DNA of 64,000 bases from Parvibaculaceae bacterium. Lineage in GTDB: Bacteria; Pseudomonadota; Alphaproteobacteria; Parvibaculales; Parvibaculaceae. This document shows positions 9,402 to 18,669 of this stretch, one piece after another (positions within the stretch are counted from its first letter, which is position 1; the number at the start of each line of letters is the position of its first letter). The stretch covers positions 868,001 to 932,000 of the forward strand of contig JAPWJY010000008.1 in the NCBI GenBank assembly GCA_028283765.1, in the 5' to 3' direction. The notes below the pieces were generated by a model. That model worked only from the letters and a program-made list of their open reading frames with translations. It was not told the DNA's origin and made no database searches. Made by a program: the position numbers and the translations under genes.

Positions 9402-10382
9402 CTATCCCCAGAGCGCGGCGGGCGGCCGGTGCATCAGGCTGCCCTCATAGCGGATGCCCGGTTCGCGGTCCCGGGCCAGCAGCAGCGGGCCGTCGAGATC
9501 GACGAAGGCCGCGCCCTGCGCCACATAAAAGGCGGGGGCCATGGCAAGCGAGGTCGAAACCATGCAGCCCGCCATGATCTGGAAGCCGCGCGTGCGGGCA
9601 AGCCTTGCCAGTTCCAGCGCCTCGGTGAAGCCGCCGGTCTTGTCGAGCTTGATGTTGATCGCCTGATAAAGGCCGCGCAGGCGCTCAAGGCTCTCAATGC
9701 CGTGTGCGGATTCATCGGCGCAGAGCGTCACGGGGCAGTCGAGCCCGCGCAGGCTTTCATCGCCGCTGGCGGGCAGGGGCTGTTCGATGAGCGTGACGCC
9801 GAGCCGGTGGAGTTCGCGCGCGAGCGGCAGCACCTCGTCCGGCGACCAGGCTTCATTGGCGTCCACGATCAGCCTGGCCTGCGGCGCGCCCCGGCGCACG
9901 GCCTCCACGCGGGCAAGGTCCGCCCCGCCGCCCAGCTTCAGCTTCAGCAGCGGGCGCGCGCTCGCCCGGCGCGCGGCGTCCTCCATGGCATCCGGCTCGC
10001 CGAGGCTCAGGGTGAAGGCGGTGACGAGCGGAACGGGGGCGGGAAGCTGCGCCAGTTCCACGATGGAGCGTCCGCTGCGCCGGGCGGCAAGGTCCCACAA
10101 GGCGCAGTCGAGCGCGTTGCGCGCCGCGCCGGGCGCCAGCAGCGCCTGCAACGCCGCGATGCTGGCGCCATCGGCGATCTCGCGTTCCACCGAGCGGATC
10201 TGGGCGGTCACGCTTTCGATGGTTTCGCCGTAGCGGCCATAGGGCACGCATTCGCCCTGTCCGGCAAAGCCGTCTTCCCGGATGGTCACCAGCACCACCT
10301 CGGCGGATTTTTTCGAGCCGCGCGAGATGGTGAAGCCGCCCTCGATGGGCCAGGACTGGGGAACTGCTTCGAGCGTGCGCAT
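9402..10382 (-). CDS. Dipeptide epimerase, enolase superfamily (L-Ala-D/L-Glu epimerase or N-acetyl-D-Glu racemase type)
   Basis: This 326-residue muconate-lactonising-type enolase superfamily member carries the KxK base (LLKLKLGGG), metal ligands in DANEAW, EQPLP and CADES, and the opposite-face lysine in INIKLDKTGG. The layout matches dipeptide epimerases, which act on Ala-Glu released from peptidoglycan, and the related racemase DgcA. The ATG at 10382 begins MRTLEAVPQSWPIEGGF, and longer upstream extensions are antisense to nothing real. The gene starts 8 nt after the cytochrome c stop, so the two are probably co-transcribed, an odd functional pairing. Confidence 0.88.
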   Translation of the reverse strand: MRTLEAVPQSWPIEGGFTISRGSKKSAEVVLVTIREDGFAGQGECVPYGRYGETIESVTAQIRSVEREIADGASIAALQALLAPGAARNALDCALWDLAARRSGRSIVELAQLPAPVPLVTAFTLSLGEPDAMEDAARRASARPLLKLKLGGGADLARVEAVRRGAPQARLIVDANEAWSPDEVLPLARELHRLGVTLIEQPLPASGDESLRGLDCPVTLCADESAHGIESLERLRGLYQAINIKLDKTGGFTEALELARLARTRGFQIMAGCMVSTSLAMAPAFYVAQGAAFVDLDGPLLLARDREPGIRYEGSLMHRPPAALWG

Positions 10383-10390
10383 GGCGCGGT

Positions 10391-10846
10391 CTACTTCGCG
10401 GGTTCGCCCGCCGGAACCGTGCCGGTTATCTTGTTGGCCTGCGCCAGATAGGCGATCAGGTTGCGCCGGTCGTCGTCCCTGGCGAGGCCCGCGAACGACA
10501 TCATGGTGCCGGGTACATAGGCGCGCGGGCTCTTGAGATAGTCGAACAGGGTCTGCCCGCCCCAGACGAGGCCAGCCGCGCCCTTGGCCCGCATGGCGGA
10601 GGAATATTGGTAATCGGACACGGTGCCGGCCTTGCGGCCGAGAACGCCGGAAAGGTGGGGGCCGATCATGTTGGGCCCGCCTTCCGTCACCGTGTGGCAG
10701 GCGGCGCACTTCTTGAACACTTTCTCGCCCTTCACGGCGTCGCCGCCGGACCAGTCGTCCGCATGGGCAAGGGGAACGATGCCGGGCATGAGGCTGAGGC
10801 CAAGCAGGAGACAGAGGCTGGCGGAGGCTTTCAGGAGTGATTTCAT
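10391..10846 (-). CDS. Class I cytochrome c (cytochrome c2/c550 type)
   Basis: The 151-residue precursor has a Sec signal peptide (MKSLLKASASLCLLLGLSLMPGIVPLAHA), one haem motif CAACH, and the axial methionine segment GTMMSFAGLA, so it is a soluble periplasmic monohaem cytochrome. The YQYSSAM and GPHLSGVLGRKAG segments are typical of the mitochondrial/c2 class. Such proteins shuttle electrons between the bc1 complex and oxidases. It is the first gene of a two-gene minus-strand unit with the dipeptide epimerase. Confidence 0.94.
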   Translation of the reverse strand: MKSLLKASASLCLLLGLSLMPGIVPLAHADDWSGGDAVKGEKVFKKCAACHTVTEGGPNMIGPHLSGVLGRKAGTVSDYQYSSAMRAKGAAGLVWGGQTLFDYLKSPRAYVPGTMMSFAGLARDDDRRNLIAYLAQANKITGTVPAGEPAK

Positions 10847-11158
10847 CGGATTTCACCTCTCATGTTCAAATTTGCTGCGAGCCGGTGGTCCGGACTCTAG
10901 CGTCAGGCCCTTGCGCTGCCATGCGGCATACCCGCACGGACGGGTCCGCCCCTGCCTTCCACTTATCTGCCGTTTGTTCAGGTCTCTCAATCTGGTCATG
11001 TCTGGAAGAAGTAGCGGATCAGCAGGCTTGCTGCAAACCGGTCCATGCGGCACACTGGCGCGGTAGGGGCGAACCTGATTATGCTCAATCGGCGGCATTC
11101 CTGTTGTCGGCCTGATACAGGTGGATGGCTTCAGGTGCGATGACATGACAGCGGACAC
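10847..11158. other. Divergent intergenic region between cytochrome c and the MCE operon
   Basis: These 312 bases must hold promoters for the leftward cytochrome c unit and the rightward MCE/Mla operon. Apart from a short CAGCA-GGCT-TGCTG repeat at 11020-11033, I see no strong palindrome, RNA or coding sequence. Confidence 0.5.
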
Positions 11159-12301
11159 ATGACCACGCAAGATGCTGCGTCTTTCACATTCGATGAAGCG
11201 CCTGATGCCTTCCGCCTGACAGTGAAGGGCAACTGGTCGCTCGATCATATCCTGCCTCTGGACGATGGCCTGCGCTCGCTGGTGAAGAAGCCGCCGGAGA
11301 CGCGCAAGGTCGTGATCGATCTGGGCGATGTGTCGCGTCTCGATACGGCGGGCGCATGGCTTTTGTTCCGCACGGCGAGCGGTCTTGCGGAGCAGGAGAT
11401 CGAGGTCAGCTACGAAAATGTGAATGACCGCGTCAAAGCCATCTACGATCAGGTGTCGGGTGGCGATCCGCTGGATTTCTCGCAAAAACGCCAGCCCCCG
11501 ATCTATATCCAGGTTGCCGCCCGGATGGGCGATGCGGTGATCGCGGCCGGCCGGGAATTTATCGGCGGGCTCGCCTTTTTCGGCGAAGTGCTGATCACGC
11601 TGGGCCGGGCGATCCGCTCGCCCGGCCGCCTGCGCCTCACCCCGCTCATCCACCACATGGAAATGGCCGGATTCGATGCGCTGCCGCTGGTCTGCCTGCT
11701 GACGTTCCTTGTCGGCGCGGTGCTGGCGCAGCAGGGCGCAACCCAGCTCACCCAGTTCGGTGCGCAGGTGTTCACGGTCAATCTGGTCGCCATCGCCTTT
11801 CTGCGCGAGGTCGGCGTGCTGCTCACCGCCATCATCGTCGCGGGCCGTTCGGGCAGCGCCTTCACGGCGGAAATCGGCTCGATGAAGACGCGCGAGGAAA
11901 TCGACGCCATGCGCACGCTGGGCCTCGATCCCATGGAGATGCTGGTGCTGCCGCGCGTGCTGGCGCTGGTTTTCACCCTGCCGATGCTCACCTTCGCCGC
12001 GTCCATGATGGGTCTGCTCGGCGGCGCCTTCGTCTCGGTCTTCATGCTCGACATGACGCCTGCCGCCTATCTGTCGCGGGTCAAGGATGTAACCGGGTTC
12101 TGGACCTTCATGGTCGGCATCCTCAAGGCGCCGTTCATGGCGCTGGTCATCTCGCTCATCGGCTGCCGGTCGGGCCTTTCCGTCACGGGCAGCGCGGAAT
12201 CGGTGGGGCAGGAAACCACCCGCTCCGTGGTGCGTTCGATCTTCATGGTCATCGTGCTCGATGCGCTCTTCGCCATGTTCTTTTCAAAGATGGGGATCTG
12301 A
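11159..12301 (+). CDS. MlaE-family ABC permease with N-terminal STAS domain
   Basis: This 380-residue protein fuses two parts. Residues ~8-105 look like a STAS (MlaB-like) domain (KVVIDLGDVSRLDTAGAWLLF). Residues ~125-380 are the MlaE permease (LPLVCLLTFLVGAVLAQQG, IIVAGRSGSAFTAEIGSMKTREEIDAMRTLG), with about five membrane segments. It is the inner-membrane core of a lipid transporter that maintains outer-membrane asymmetry or imports lipids. In E. coli MlaB is a separate protein, so the regulator is built in here. It is first in an operon with ATPase, MCE and lipoprotein genes. Confidence 0.93.
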   Translation: MTTQDAASFTFDEAPDAFRLTVKGNWSLDHILPLDDGLRSLVKKPPETRKVVIDLGDVSRLDTAGAWLLFRTASGLAEQEIEVSYENVNDRVKAIYDQVSGGDPLDFSQKRQPPIYIQVAARMGDAVIAAGREFIGGLAFFGEVLITLGRAIRSPGRLRLTPLIHHMEMAGFDALPLVCLLTFLVGAVLAQQGATQLTQFGAQVFTVNLVAIAFLREVGVLLTAIIVAGRSGSAFTAEIGSMKTREEIDAMRTLGLDPMEMLVLPRVLALVFTLPMLTFAASMMGLLGGAFVSVFMLDMTPAAYLSRVKDVTGFWTFMVGILKAPFMALVISLIGCRSGLSVTGSAESVGQETTRSVVRSIFMVIVLDALFAMFFSKMGI

Positions 12302-12304
12302 GCC

Positions 12305-13171
12305 ATGTCTCCCGTCGAGAAGCCCCCGGTCAGGACGTCCCCCGTCAGGATCACGCCCGCCGGGGCGGGAGCCGTTTCTGCCGCCAAGAACGGCTCCGGC
12401 AATGAAGATCCGGACAACATCATCGAGGTGCGTGGCCTCATCAACCAGTTCGGCGAGCACCGGGTGCATGACGGGCTCGATCTCGATGTGCGCCGCGGCG
12501 AGATACTGGGCATCGTCGGGGGCTCGGGCACCGGCAAGTCGGTGCTGCTGCGCTCTATCGTCGGCCTGCGCCGTCCGCAGGCAGGCGTCATCCGGGTGTT
12601 CGGCCAGGACATCGAGAGCATGGACGAGGCCGGGCGCAGCGCCATCGAGAAGCGCTGGGGCGTGCTGTTTCAGGATGGCGCGCTGTTTTCCTCGCTGACC
12701 GTGGCGGAAAATATTCAGGTCGCCTATCGCGAGCATCTGCATATGGGGGGCGAGCTGATGGAAGAGCTTGCCGCCCTCAAGGTCAAGCTGGTCGGTCTCA
12801 GGGCGGCGGCGGGTGATCTTTTCCCTTCGGAGCTTTCAGGCGGCATGCGCAAGCGCGCGGGGCTTGCCCGCGCCATCGCGCTCGATCCCGACATTCTCTT
12901 TCTTGACGAGCCGACGGCGGGGCTCGATCCCATCGGGGCGGCGGCGTTCGACGAACTCGTCAAGACGCTGCGCGATACGCTGGGCCTGTCCATCTTTCTG
13001 GTGACGCACGATCTCGATACGCTCTATGCGACCTGCGACCGGATTGCGGTGCTGGCCGATCAGAAGGTCATCCTGAGCGGTACGCTCGCCGATATGGAAA
13101 AGAGCGACCATCCCTGGGTCCGCGAATATTTCCACGGACCGCGCGCACGCGCGGCCTTTCACGAGGAATGA
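12305..13171 (+). CDS. MlaF-family ABC transporter ATP-binding protein
   Basis: This 288-residue ATPase has Walker A GGSGTGKSVLLRS, signature LSGGMRKRAGLARAI (the MlaF/Ttg2A form with GGMRKR), Walker B ILFLDEPTAGLDP and switch histidine VTHDL. An N-terminal ~35-residue proline- and alanine-rich stretch precedes the fold (IIEVRGLINQFGEHRVHDGL) and may mean the true start is further in. It energises the MlaE permease, and begins 3 nt after the permease stop. Confidence 0.94.
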   Translation: MSPVEKPPVRTSPVRITPAGAGAVSAAKNGSGNEDPDNIIEVRGLINQFGEHRVHDGLDLDVRRGEILGIVGGSGTGKSVLLRSIVGLRRPQAGVIRVFGQDIESMDEAGRSAIEKRWGVLFQDGALFSSLTVAENIQVAYREHLHMGGELMEELAALKVKLVGLRAAAGDLFPSELSGGMRKRAGLARAIALDPDILFLDEPTAGLDPIGAAAFDELVKTLRDTLGLSIFLVTHDLDTLYATCDRIAVLADQKVILSGTLADMEKSDHPWVREYFHGPRARAAFHEE

Positions 13172-13174
13172 TCC

Positions 13175-14095
13175 ATGGAGATCAAATCGAACAATGTTCT
13201 GGTCGGCACCTTCGCCCTTCTGGCGGTGCTGGGCATTTTCGGCTTTCTGCTCTGGCTGGGGCAGTTGCAGGTGAACAAGAGCTATTCCTACTACGAGGTG
13301 GTCTTTCAGGGTTCGGTCTCGGGTCTCAAGACGTCTTCCGCCGTGCAGTACAACGGTCTGCCGATTGGCACGGTCACGGATCTGCATCTGTCCGAGGATG
13401 ATCCCAACAAGGTCGTCGCCCTGTTGCAGATCGACCCGCGCACGCCGGTCAAGACGGATTCGATCGCCCGGCTCCAGATGTCCGGCATCACCGGCGTCGC
13501 CCAGATCGAGATCACCGGCGGCAGCCCGGAATCGGGTCCTCTCCTTGCGCATGAGGAGGGGCATTATCCGGTCATCCAGTCCGCGCAGTCCGCCTTGCAG
13601 GAATTGCAGACGACCGGCCCGGAGATGATCCAGAACGCCAACAAGCTGATCCTGCAGATAAGCGCGCTGGTGGAGCAGAATCAGGAAGCGGTGAAGGCGA
13701 GCCTCGATCATCTGGATGCGATCACGGGAACGGTGGCGGCCAACACCGGCCAGATCACCGAGGCCATCGCCAGCCTGAACGAGGCGTCGAAAAATTTCGA
13801 CACGCTGACGAAGAACACCAACCAGCTCGTCAATGTCGATGCGCATGCGCTCGTCGCCGAGGCCCGGCAGGCGGTGGACAATTACAATCAGGTGGCGACG
13901 AGTCTCGATGCGCTGGTCAGGCGCAACGGCCCGGCCCTCGACCAGTTCTCGGATGCGGGCCTTTCCCAGGTGCCGCTGCTGATCCAGCAGACGCGCCAGA
14001 CGATCGCGGTGCTGGACCGGCTGGTCAGCAGGGCCCAGCAGAATCCGTCGGGTTTCCTCGTCGGCAACAGTTTACCAGAGGTGAAGGCGAAATGA
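13175..14095 (+). CDS. MlaD-family MCE-domain lipid-binding protein
   Basis: The 306-residue product has one N-terminal membrane anchor (about residues 6-30, VLVGTFALLAVLGIFGFLLWLG). It is followed by an MCE domain (~38-115) with VVFQGSVSGLKTSSAVQYNGLPIGTV and a long helical C-terminal part rich in Gln, Asn and Ala. MCE proteins form periplasmic rings or tubes that pass lipids between membranes. It is 3 nt downstream of the ATPase, and its stop overlaps the lipoprotein start by four bases. Confidence 0.93.
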   Translation: MEIKSNNVLVGTFALLAVLGIFGFLLWLGQLQVNKSYSYYEVVFQGSVSGLKTSSAVQYNGLPIGTVTDLHLSEDDPNKVVALLQIDPRTPVKTDSIARLQMSGITGVAQIEITGGSPESGPLLAHEEGHYPVIQSAQSALQELQTTGPEMIQNANKLILQISALVEQNQEAVKASLDHLDAITGTVAANTGQITEAIASLNEASKNFDTLTKNTNQLVNVDAHALVAEARQAVDNYNQVATSLDALVRRNGPALDQFSDAGLSQVPLLIQQTRQTIAVLDRLVSRAQQNPSGFLVGNSLPEVKAK

Positions 14096-14763
14096 GCATT
14101 GTTCTTCCCGTTCTCAGGCGCTGGGCGCCGCTATTGGTGCTTTCGGTCCTGCTCGGGGGATGTTCGCTGTCGAGCTTGATCTCGAGCGGTCCCGCGCCCG
14201 ATCTCTACACCCTCACGCCCGCGACGCCGGATGCGGGCGCGCTTGCCGCGACCCGCGCCCAGCTCGTGGTCATGCCGTTCAGCACCGCGGGCGCGCTCGA
14301 TACCGACCGGATCGCGCTTCAGCCGAATCCGCTGGAACTCAAATATTACGCCGACGCGCGCTGGAACGACACGGTGCCGCTGCTGGTCCAGTCGCTCACC
14401 GTCGCCTCGTTGCAGAACATGAACCGCTTCGGCGGCGTCTCGCGTCTCGCGACCGCGCTGCGGGCGGATTATGCGATCAGCGGCGACATCCGCGCCTTCG
14501 CCATCGACCGCTCGCAGGGCGGGACTGGCGTCGCCAGGCTTGAGGTTCTGGTTTCCCTTTCCGGGCAGAACGATCTGCGCACGGTGGCGACCCGCGATTT
14601 CACCTCCTCCGTCAGGGTCGGGGGGGAGGGCAAGATGCTTGATGTGGTCACCGCCTATAATCAGGCGCTGACCCCCATGCTCAACGACATTTCCCTGTGG
14701 ACGCTGGGCGAGATCTCGAAGGATCAGGCGGCCCATCCGCTTGATCGCACCAGCAGCAGGTAG
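14092..14763 (+). CDS. ABC-type transport auxiliary lipoprotein (ABC_trans_aux / PqiC-like)
   Basis: The 223-residue product has a lipoprotein signal ending in LLGGC and a body of the ABC_trans_aux type (YTLTPATPDAG, MPFSTAGALDTDRIAL, YADARWNDTVPLLVQSL). Homologues in MCE operons (PqiC-like) sit in the outer membrane and partner the MCE protein. Start ATGA overlaps the upstream stop. Its last 40 bases overlap the 3' end of the convergent coiled-coil gene, so transcription from the two sides collides here. Confidence 0.9.
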   Translation: MSIVLPVLRRWAPLLVLSVLLGGCSLSSLISSGPAPDLYTLTPATPDAGALAATRAQLVVMPFSTAGALDTDRIALQPNPLELKYYADARWNDTVPLLVQSLTVASLQNMNRFGGVSRLATALRADYAISGDIRAFAIDRSQGGTGVARLEVLVSLSGQNDLRTVATRDFTSSVRVGGEGKMLDVVTAYNQALTPMLNDISLWTLGEISKDQAAHPLDRTSSR

Positions 14764-16601
14764 AGCTTGCCGAGGTCCGAGGTCAGGTAAATCTCGACCA
14801 GCAGCGTGTTTGCCCGCTCCGTGGCGAGGTTGGAAAGGGCGCTGTCGAAACTGGCGATGAAGCGGTCCGCTTCCGCGCGGAAGCTGGCGTCGCTCCGCCG
14901 CAGGCCGCTCAGGAGCCGGATGGCGTTGCCGGTCGCAGCCGGAATGGCGGCGCTTCCTGCCGGCGCGCGGCCGTTTCTGACAAGTCCGGCGGGTATGGGG
15001 TCGGCAAGGGCGCTGTCCAGAACGGCGGCGTGGGGCTTCAGCGTCTCCAGCAGGTCGCGCGCGTCGGCTGACGCCGGTTCATGCGTGCCGCCGCGCAGCG
15101 CCGAGGCGATGGCCGCAAGCTCCGTCAATCCCCAGTAGCCGCTGTTGTCGCCCGCGCGCGAGGCCGCCGCCTCGCTCATCGCGGCAGCAAGTCCGGCCGG
15201 CGCGGCAAGCGCCGCGAAATGATCTTCGAGCAGGCGCGCCAGATCGCGCGCGCGTTCATCCCCCGCCGCCACCAGCGTGCGCATGGTCTGCTGGAGGTTC
15301 CGGGACGCCCCTTCCAGATATTCGCTCACCGTTTGCGCCGCGCCGCCCATCTCCAGCATCGTCTTGCTGAACGAGCCGTTGGCCTGCGTGAAATCGATGA
15401 GGCCCGCGGCCAGCGCGGCGCGGACGTCGGCGAGCACGGCCATCAGTTCGTTGCGGTTCTTTTCCCACGCGTCGTGCATCAGCGTCCGGGTGCGCGCCTC
15501 GCTTGCCTGAAAATCCTCCGCCGACGCACGAACGCTCCCGGCTGCCATGCGCGCCGAGGCGTCTACGGTCCTCGCCGCGTTCTCGGCGGCGTTGACCATG
15601 CTGGTCACCTCGCTGGAGAATTTGCGTCCAAGCTGGCCTGCGCGCTGTTCGGCGACGTCGAGCGCGCCCTCGATCCGGGCCGCCATCTCGATCGCCGAGC
15701 GCGACAGCGCCGCGCCGCGCTCCTCCATGCCGCCCGCCAGCGCATCGAGACGGGTGGCGTTCTTCGCGAACCGGGCGTTGAGATCGTCATGGGCCCTGGA
15801 CAGGCGCGCGGCGGTGTCGTCCATGAGCTTGTGCTGGTTCTTGTAGCTCTCCCCGATGCCGTCGATGAGCGCGCTTGCGCCGCCCGCCGTCTGTTCGAGC
15901 CTCGTCGTTTCGCGGGCGAGGGCCTCGCTGGTGGCGGTCGCGCTCGCCTCGGCCTTTCCGGCCGCCGCGCTGAGCCGCGCCGCGCCTTTCTCGATGTCGC
16001 CGGACAATTGCTCCAGATCGTTGCGGGCGCGCGCGCTGACGGTGCGCAATTCATCGATCCGGCCGCCGAGCGCCGCGCCCGCCCGGCTTTCCTCGCCCGC
16101 CAGCGCGTCGGCGATCTCCTTCATGGAAGCCTGATGCCCTTCCATGAGTTGCCCGAAACTCACCAGCCTTTGTTCCGTCCGCCCGGTCGATTGCTCCATC
16201 GCCTCGAGGTCGCGGCTCAGTTGCTCGCGCAGCCGGCCCGCCTGGCGCAGGCTGATTTCAAGGCTCTTGCTCATGCGTTGCAGGTCGCGCTCCACCGCCT
16301 CGGCGCTTTCGATCCTTGCGGGGGCGGGTTCGGGGGGCGGCGCGGCAAGGCGCGCCCGGGTCATGCGCAGGTCGCGCTCGAGGGCGATCAGCGCGCCCGC
16401 GAGCCAGATGATGACGGGTGGGCAGAGCCATACCGCGACGAGTCCCGAAAGCGGACCGATCGGCATGCCCGCTTTCAGCGCCTCGCCATGGTGCAGCCAC
16501 AGCCATGCGCCGGTCAGCACCAGCAGCATCACGGCTGCGACGGGGAAAAGCAGGAGAAAGCGGGCCTTGTGCGGGGTCGGCCGGGCATTTGTGGAGGCCA
16601 T
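14724..16601 (-). CDS. Membrane-anchored long coiled-coil protein, unknown function
   Basis: This 625-residue protein has two N-terminal membrane segments (about residues 12-32, FLLLFPVAAVMLLVLTGAWL, and 44-68). These are followed by some 400 residues of Ala/Glu/Arg-rich heptad-like sequence and a C-terminal helical tail. No enzymatic motif is visible. It superficially resembles chemoreceptor cytoplasmic regions but lacks the conserved hairpin tip. ATG 16601 (MASTNARPTPHK) is preferred; a longer version from 16673 adds a poorly conserved leader. It may be a structural or envelope-spanning factor; its convergence with the MCE operon may or may not be meaningful. Confidence 0.7.
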   Translation of the reverse strand: MASTNARPTPHKARFLLLFPVAAVMLLVLTGAWLWLHHGEALKAGMPIGPLSGLVAVWLCPPVIIWLAGALIALERDLRMTRARLAAPPPEPAPARIESAEAVERDLQRMSKSLEISLRQAGRLREQLSRDLEAMEQSTGRTEQRLVSFGQLMEGHQASMKEIADALAGEESRAGAALGGRIDELRTVSARARNDLEQLSGDIEKGAARLSAAAGKAEASATATSEALARETTRLEQTAGGASALIDGIGESYKNQHKLMDDTAARLSRAHDDLNARFAKNATRLDALAGGMEERGAALSRSAIEMAARIEGALDVAEQRAGQLGRKFSSEVTSMVNAAENAARTVDASARMAAGSVRASAEDFQASEARTRTLMHDAWEKNRNELMAVLADVRAALAAGLIDFTQANGSFSKTMLEMGGAAQTVSEYLEGASRNLQQTMRTLVAAGDERARDLARLLEDHFAALAAPAGLAAAMSEAAASRAGDNSGYWGLTELAAIASALRGGTHEPASADARDLLETLKPHAAVLDSALADPIPAGLVRNGRAPAGSAAIPAATGNAIRLLSGLRRSDASFRAEADRFIASFDSALSNLATERANTLLVEIYLTSDLGKLYLLLVRSSGWAA

Positions 16602-16708
16602 CGTGCCGTCTGATCCATCATGTCTGTCGCAAACAACGCCGTTCAGACTGACGAGTGCACAAGGACACGTCAACTATTGCGCATTTTAATGGAAAGGATC
16701 GTTTTATT

Positions 16709-18559
16709 CTAAAGCGGCCGGTCGGCGCGGGCGAACAGGTCCTGCTCGCCCAGTTCGGCGCTGCGCTTGCGCTCCAGCGCCATGGTGTAGCGGCGCAATG
16801 CGTAAGCCTCGGTCAGATAGCCGATGACGGTCCGCCGGTCCCGCGCCGCCAGCACCGGCAGCGTCTCGGCGGCGCTGTCCTCGAAGCGCAGCAGCGCGAT
16901 TCTCACATTCTCGTCCTGAAGCAGGAACATGTGCGCGTTATGGGCAAGGTCGCTGGCCACCAGGGTCGGCGCGGCGGCGTCGAGATCGGCGTCATGGATC
17001 GCCGCGACGTCGATCATCCCGGCATAATTGCCTTCTTCATCCACGGCGAAGATCCGGCTCGTGCTGCCGAGCGGAAACTGGCGGCGCAACTGCTCCAGCG
17101 GCAGGTTCAGCGGCGCAAGGCGCACGTCGGTCCGCATCATGCTGCCGACGGTCAGATCGGCGATCCAGCCGATGTCGTGCGCGCCCCTGATGCCGAGCCC
17201 GCGCAGGTGGAAGCGCCAGGTCGAGAAGGAATAGCCGAAGGTCAGCCGCACGATGGTCGATGAAATGACCACGCCCGCCAGCACGCCCATGGTGATCGGA
17301 AAATCGCCCGTCGATTCGAGCACGAGGAACACCATGGTGATCGGCGCGCCGATGATGGCGGCGGCGACCGAGCCCATGCCCACCAGCATGAAGGCGGTGC
17401 GGTAGCCCTCGATGGAGGGATCGAAGATCGCGGCGGTCTGCGCGAAGGTGGTGCCGAACAGGCAGCCGATGAACAGGGCGGAGCTGAACAGGCCGCCGCG
17501 CAGTCCCGCGCCGAGCGAGATGGCCGAGGCGACGATCTTGCCGATAAGCAAGGCCGCCACCGCATAAAGCGGCCATTCCATTTCGAGGTGATACTGGATC
17601 GCGCCATGGCCGGAGCCGAGGATCTGCGGCGAGCCGAGCGCGCACAGGCTCAGCAGCAGCCCGCCCACGCCGGGGCGCATCCATTCGGGCAGCGGCAGGC
17701 TTTTCAGCCCGCGTTCGATCCAGGTCACGCTTTTCATGGTCAGCACGGCAATGCCCGCCGCGCCCACGCCGATCAGGCAGAACAGCACATAGAACCAGGG
17801 AATGAAGCGGATATTGGTGGTGATGGTGAACAGCGGGTCGGGATCGGCGAACACGCGCGACACCAGCGCGCCGACCAGCGCCGCCACCGCGATCGGGGCC
17901 AGCGTCTTGGGCGTATAGCTGCCATGCACCAGCTCATAGCCGTAAAAGGCCCCCGCCAGCGGCGCGTTGAAGGCGGCGGCGATGGCGGCCGCCGCGCCCG
18001 CCGTCACGAACATGCGCTCGTCGTCGCGGCGCAATCTCATCTTCGCGCCGATCCAGGAAAAGATGCCCGAGCCCATCTGCGTATAGCCCGCTTCCATGCC
18101 GAGCGAGGCGCCCGAGCCGTTGGAAATGATCGTGGCCAGCGTCAGCCGCACGCTTTCGCGCAGCGACATGCGCCCGCCATGGAGCGCGTTGGCTTCCACC
18201 GGGTCCACGATGTCGGCGGCCCGCATCCGGCGCACCCAGAGCGCGAGCAGGCCGAACAGCAGCCCGCCGATGGGCGGCACCAGCATCATCAGCGTGAAGT
18301 TGAGGTGGGTCTGGGCGCTCAGATAGGTGCCCTGGGGAAGCTGGAACACCCATTCATGGAGCTTGTAGACGAATTCGCGCAGCGCCATTACCAGCATGCC
18401 GACGAAAGCGCCGACCCCGGCGCAGGCGAGGATGCGGGCCGATTCCTCGTTCCGGAAGGCGCGCAGCCGGGCCATCGAGCGCACACGCAGGGTGCGGATA
18501 AGATAGCGGAAGCGTTTCGTCTTCCGGTCTGCCGGTGGCGGCTGCAAGCTGGAACTCAT
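16709..18559 (-). CDS. ClC-family chloride channel/transporter with CBS-like C-terminal domains
   Basis: This 616-residue polytopic protein carries ClC signature loops: NGSGASLGMEAG (the gating-glutamate loop, with Met where GREGP is usual) and GAGLRGGLFSSALFIG (equivalent to GGIFAP). The ~150-residue cytoplasmic C-terminus resembles paired CBS modules (RIFAVDEEGNYAGMIDVAAI and TLPVLAARDRRTVIGYLTEAY). Such proteins conduct or exchange chloride, and CBS modules usually sense nucleotides. A single gene, with about 107 bases separating it from the coiled-coil gene downstream. Confidence 0.92.
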   Translation of the reverse strand: MSSSLQPPPADRKTKRFRYLIRTLRVRSMARLRAFRNEESARILACAGVGAFVGMLVMALREFVYKLHEWVFQLPQGTYLSAQTHLNFTLMMLVPPIGGLLFGLLALWVRRMRAADIVDPVEANALHGGRMSLRESVRLTLATIISNGSGASLGMEAGYTQMGSGIFSWIGAKMRLRRDDERMFVTAGAAAAIAAAFNAPLAGAFYGYELVHGSYTPKTLAPIAVAALVGALVSRVFADPDPLFTITTNIRFIPWFYVLFCLIGVGAAGIAVLTMKSVTWIERGLKSLPLPEWMRPGVGGLLLSLCALGSPQILGSGHGAIQYHLEMEWPLYAVAALLIGKIVASAISLGAGLRGGLFSSALFIGCLFGTTFAQTAAIFDPSIEGYRTAFMLVGMGSVAAAIIGAPITMVFLVLESTGDFPITMGVLAGVVISSTIVRLTFGYSFSTWRFHLRGLGIRGAHDIGWIADLTVGSMMRTDVRLAPLNLPLEQLRRQFPLGSTSRIFAVDEEGNYAGMIDVAAIHDADLDAAAPTLVASDLAHNAHMFLLQDENVRIALLRFEDSAAETLPVLAARDRRTVIGYLTEAYALRRYTMALERKRSAELGEQDLFARADRPL

Positions 18560-18669
18560 GATCGAGCAATAGTCGGTTCAGGTTTTGCGCCGGACACATG
18601 TCGCGCGCAACAGATGTTGTCTCTTGATAAACGCATCGGCCGGTGGCAGGAAGCAAAATCCGAAGCCGA

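Noticed and set aside
10383-10856. N-terminal extension of the epimerase frame across the cytochrome c gene
   Set aside because: The extension is a shifted-frame reading of cytochrome c (Arg/Pro-rich). The real start is at 10382.
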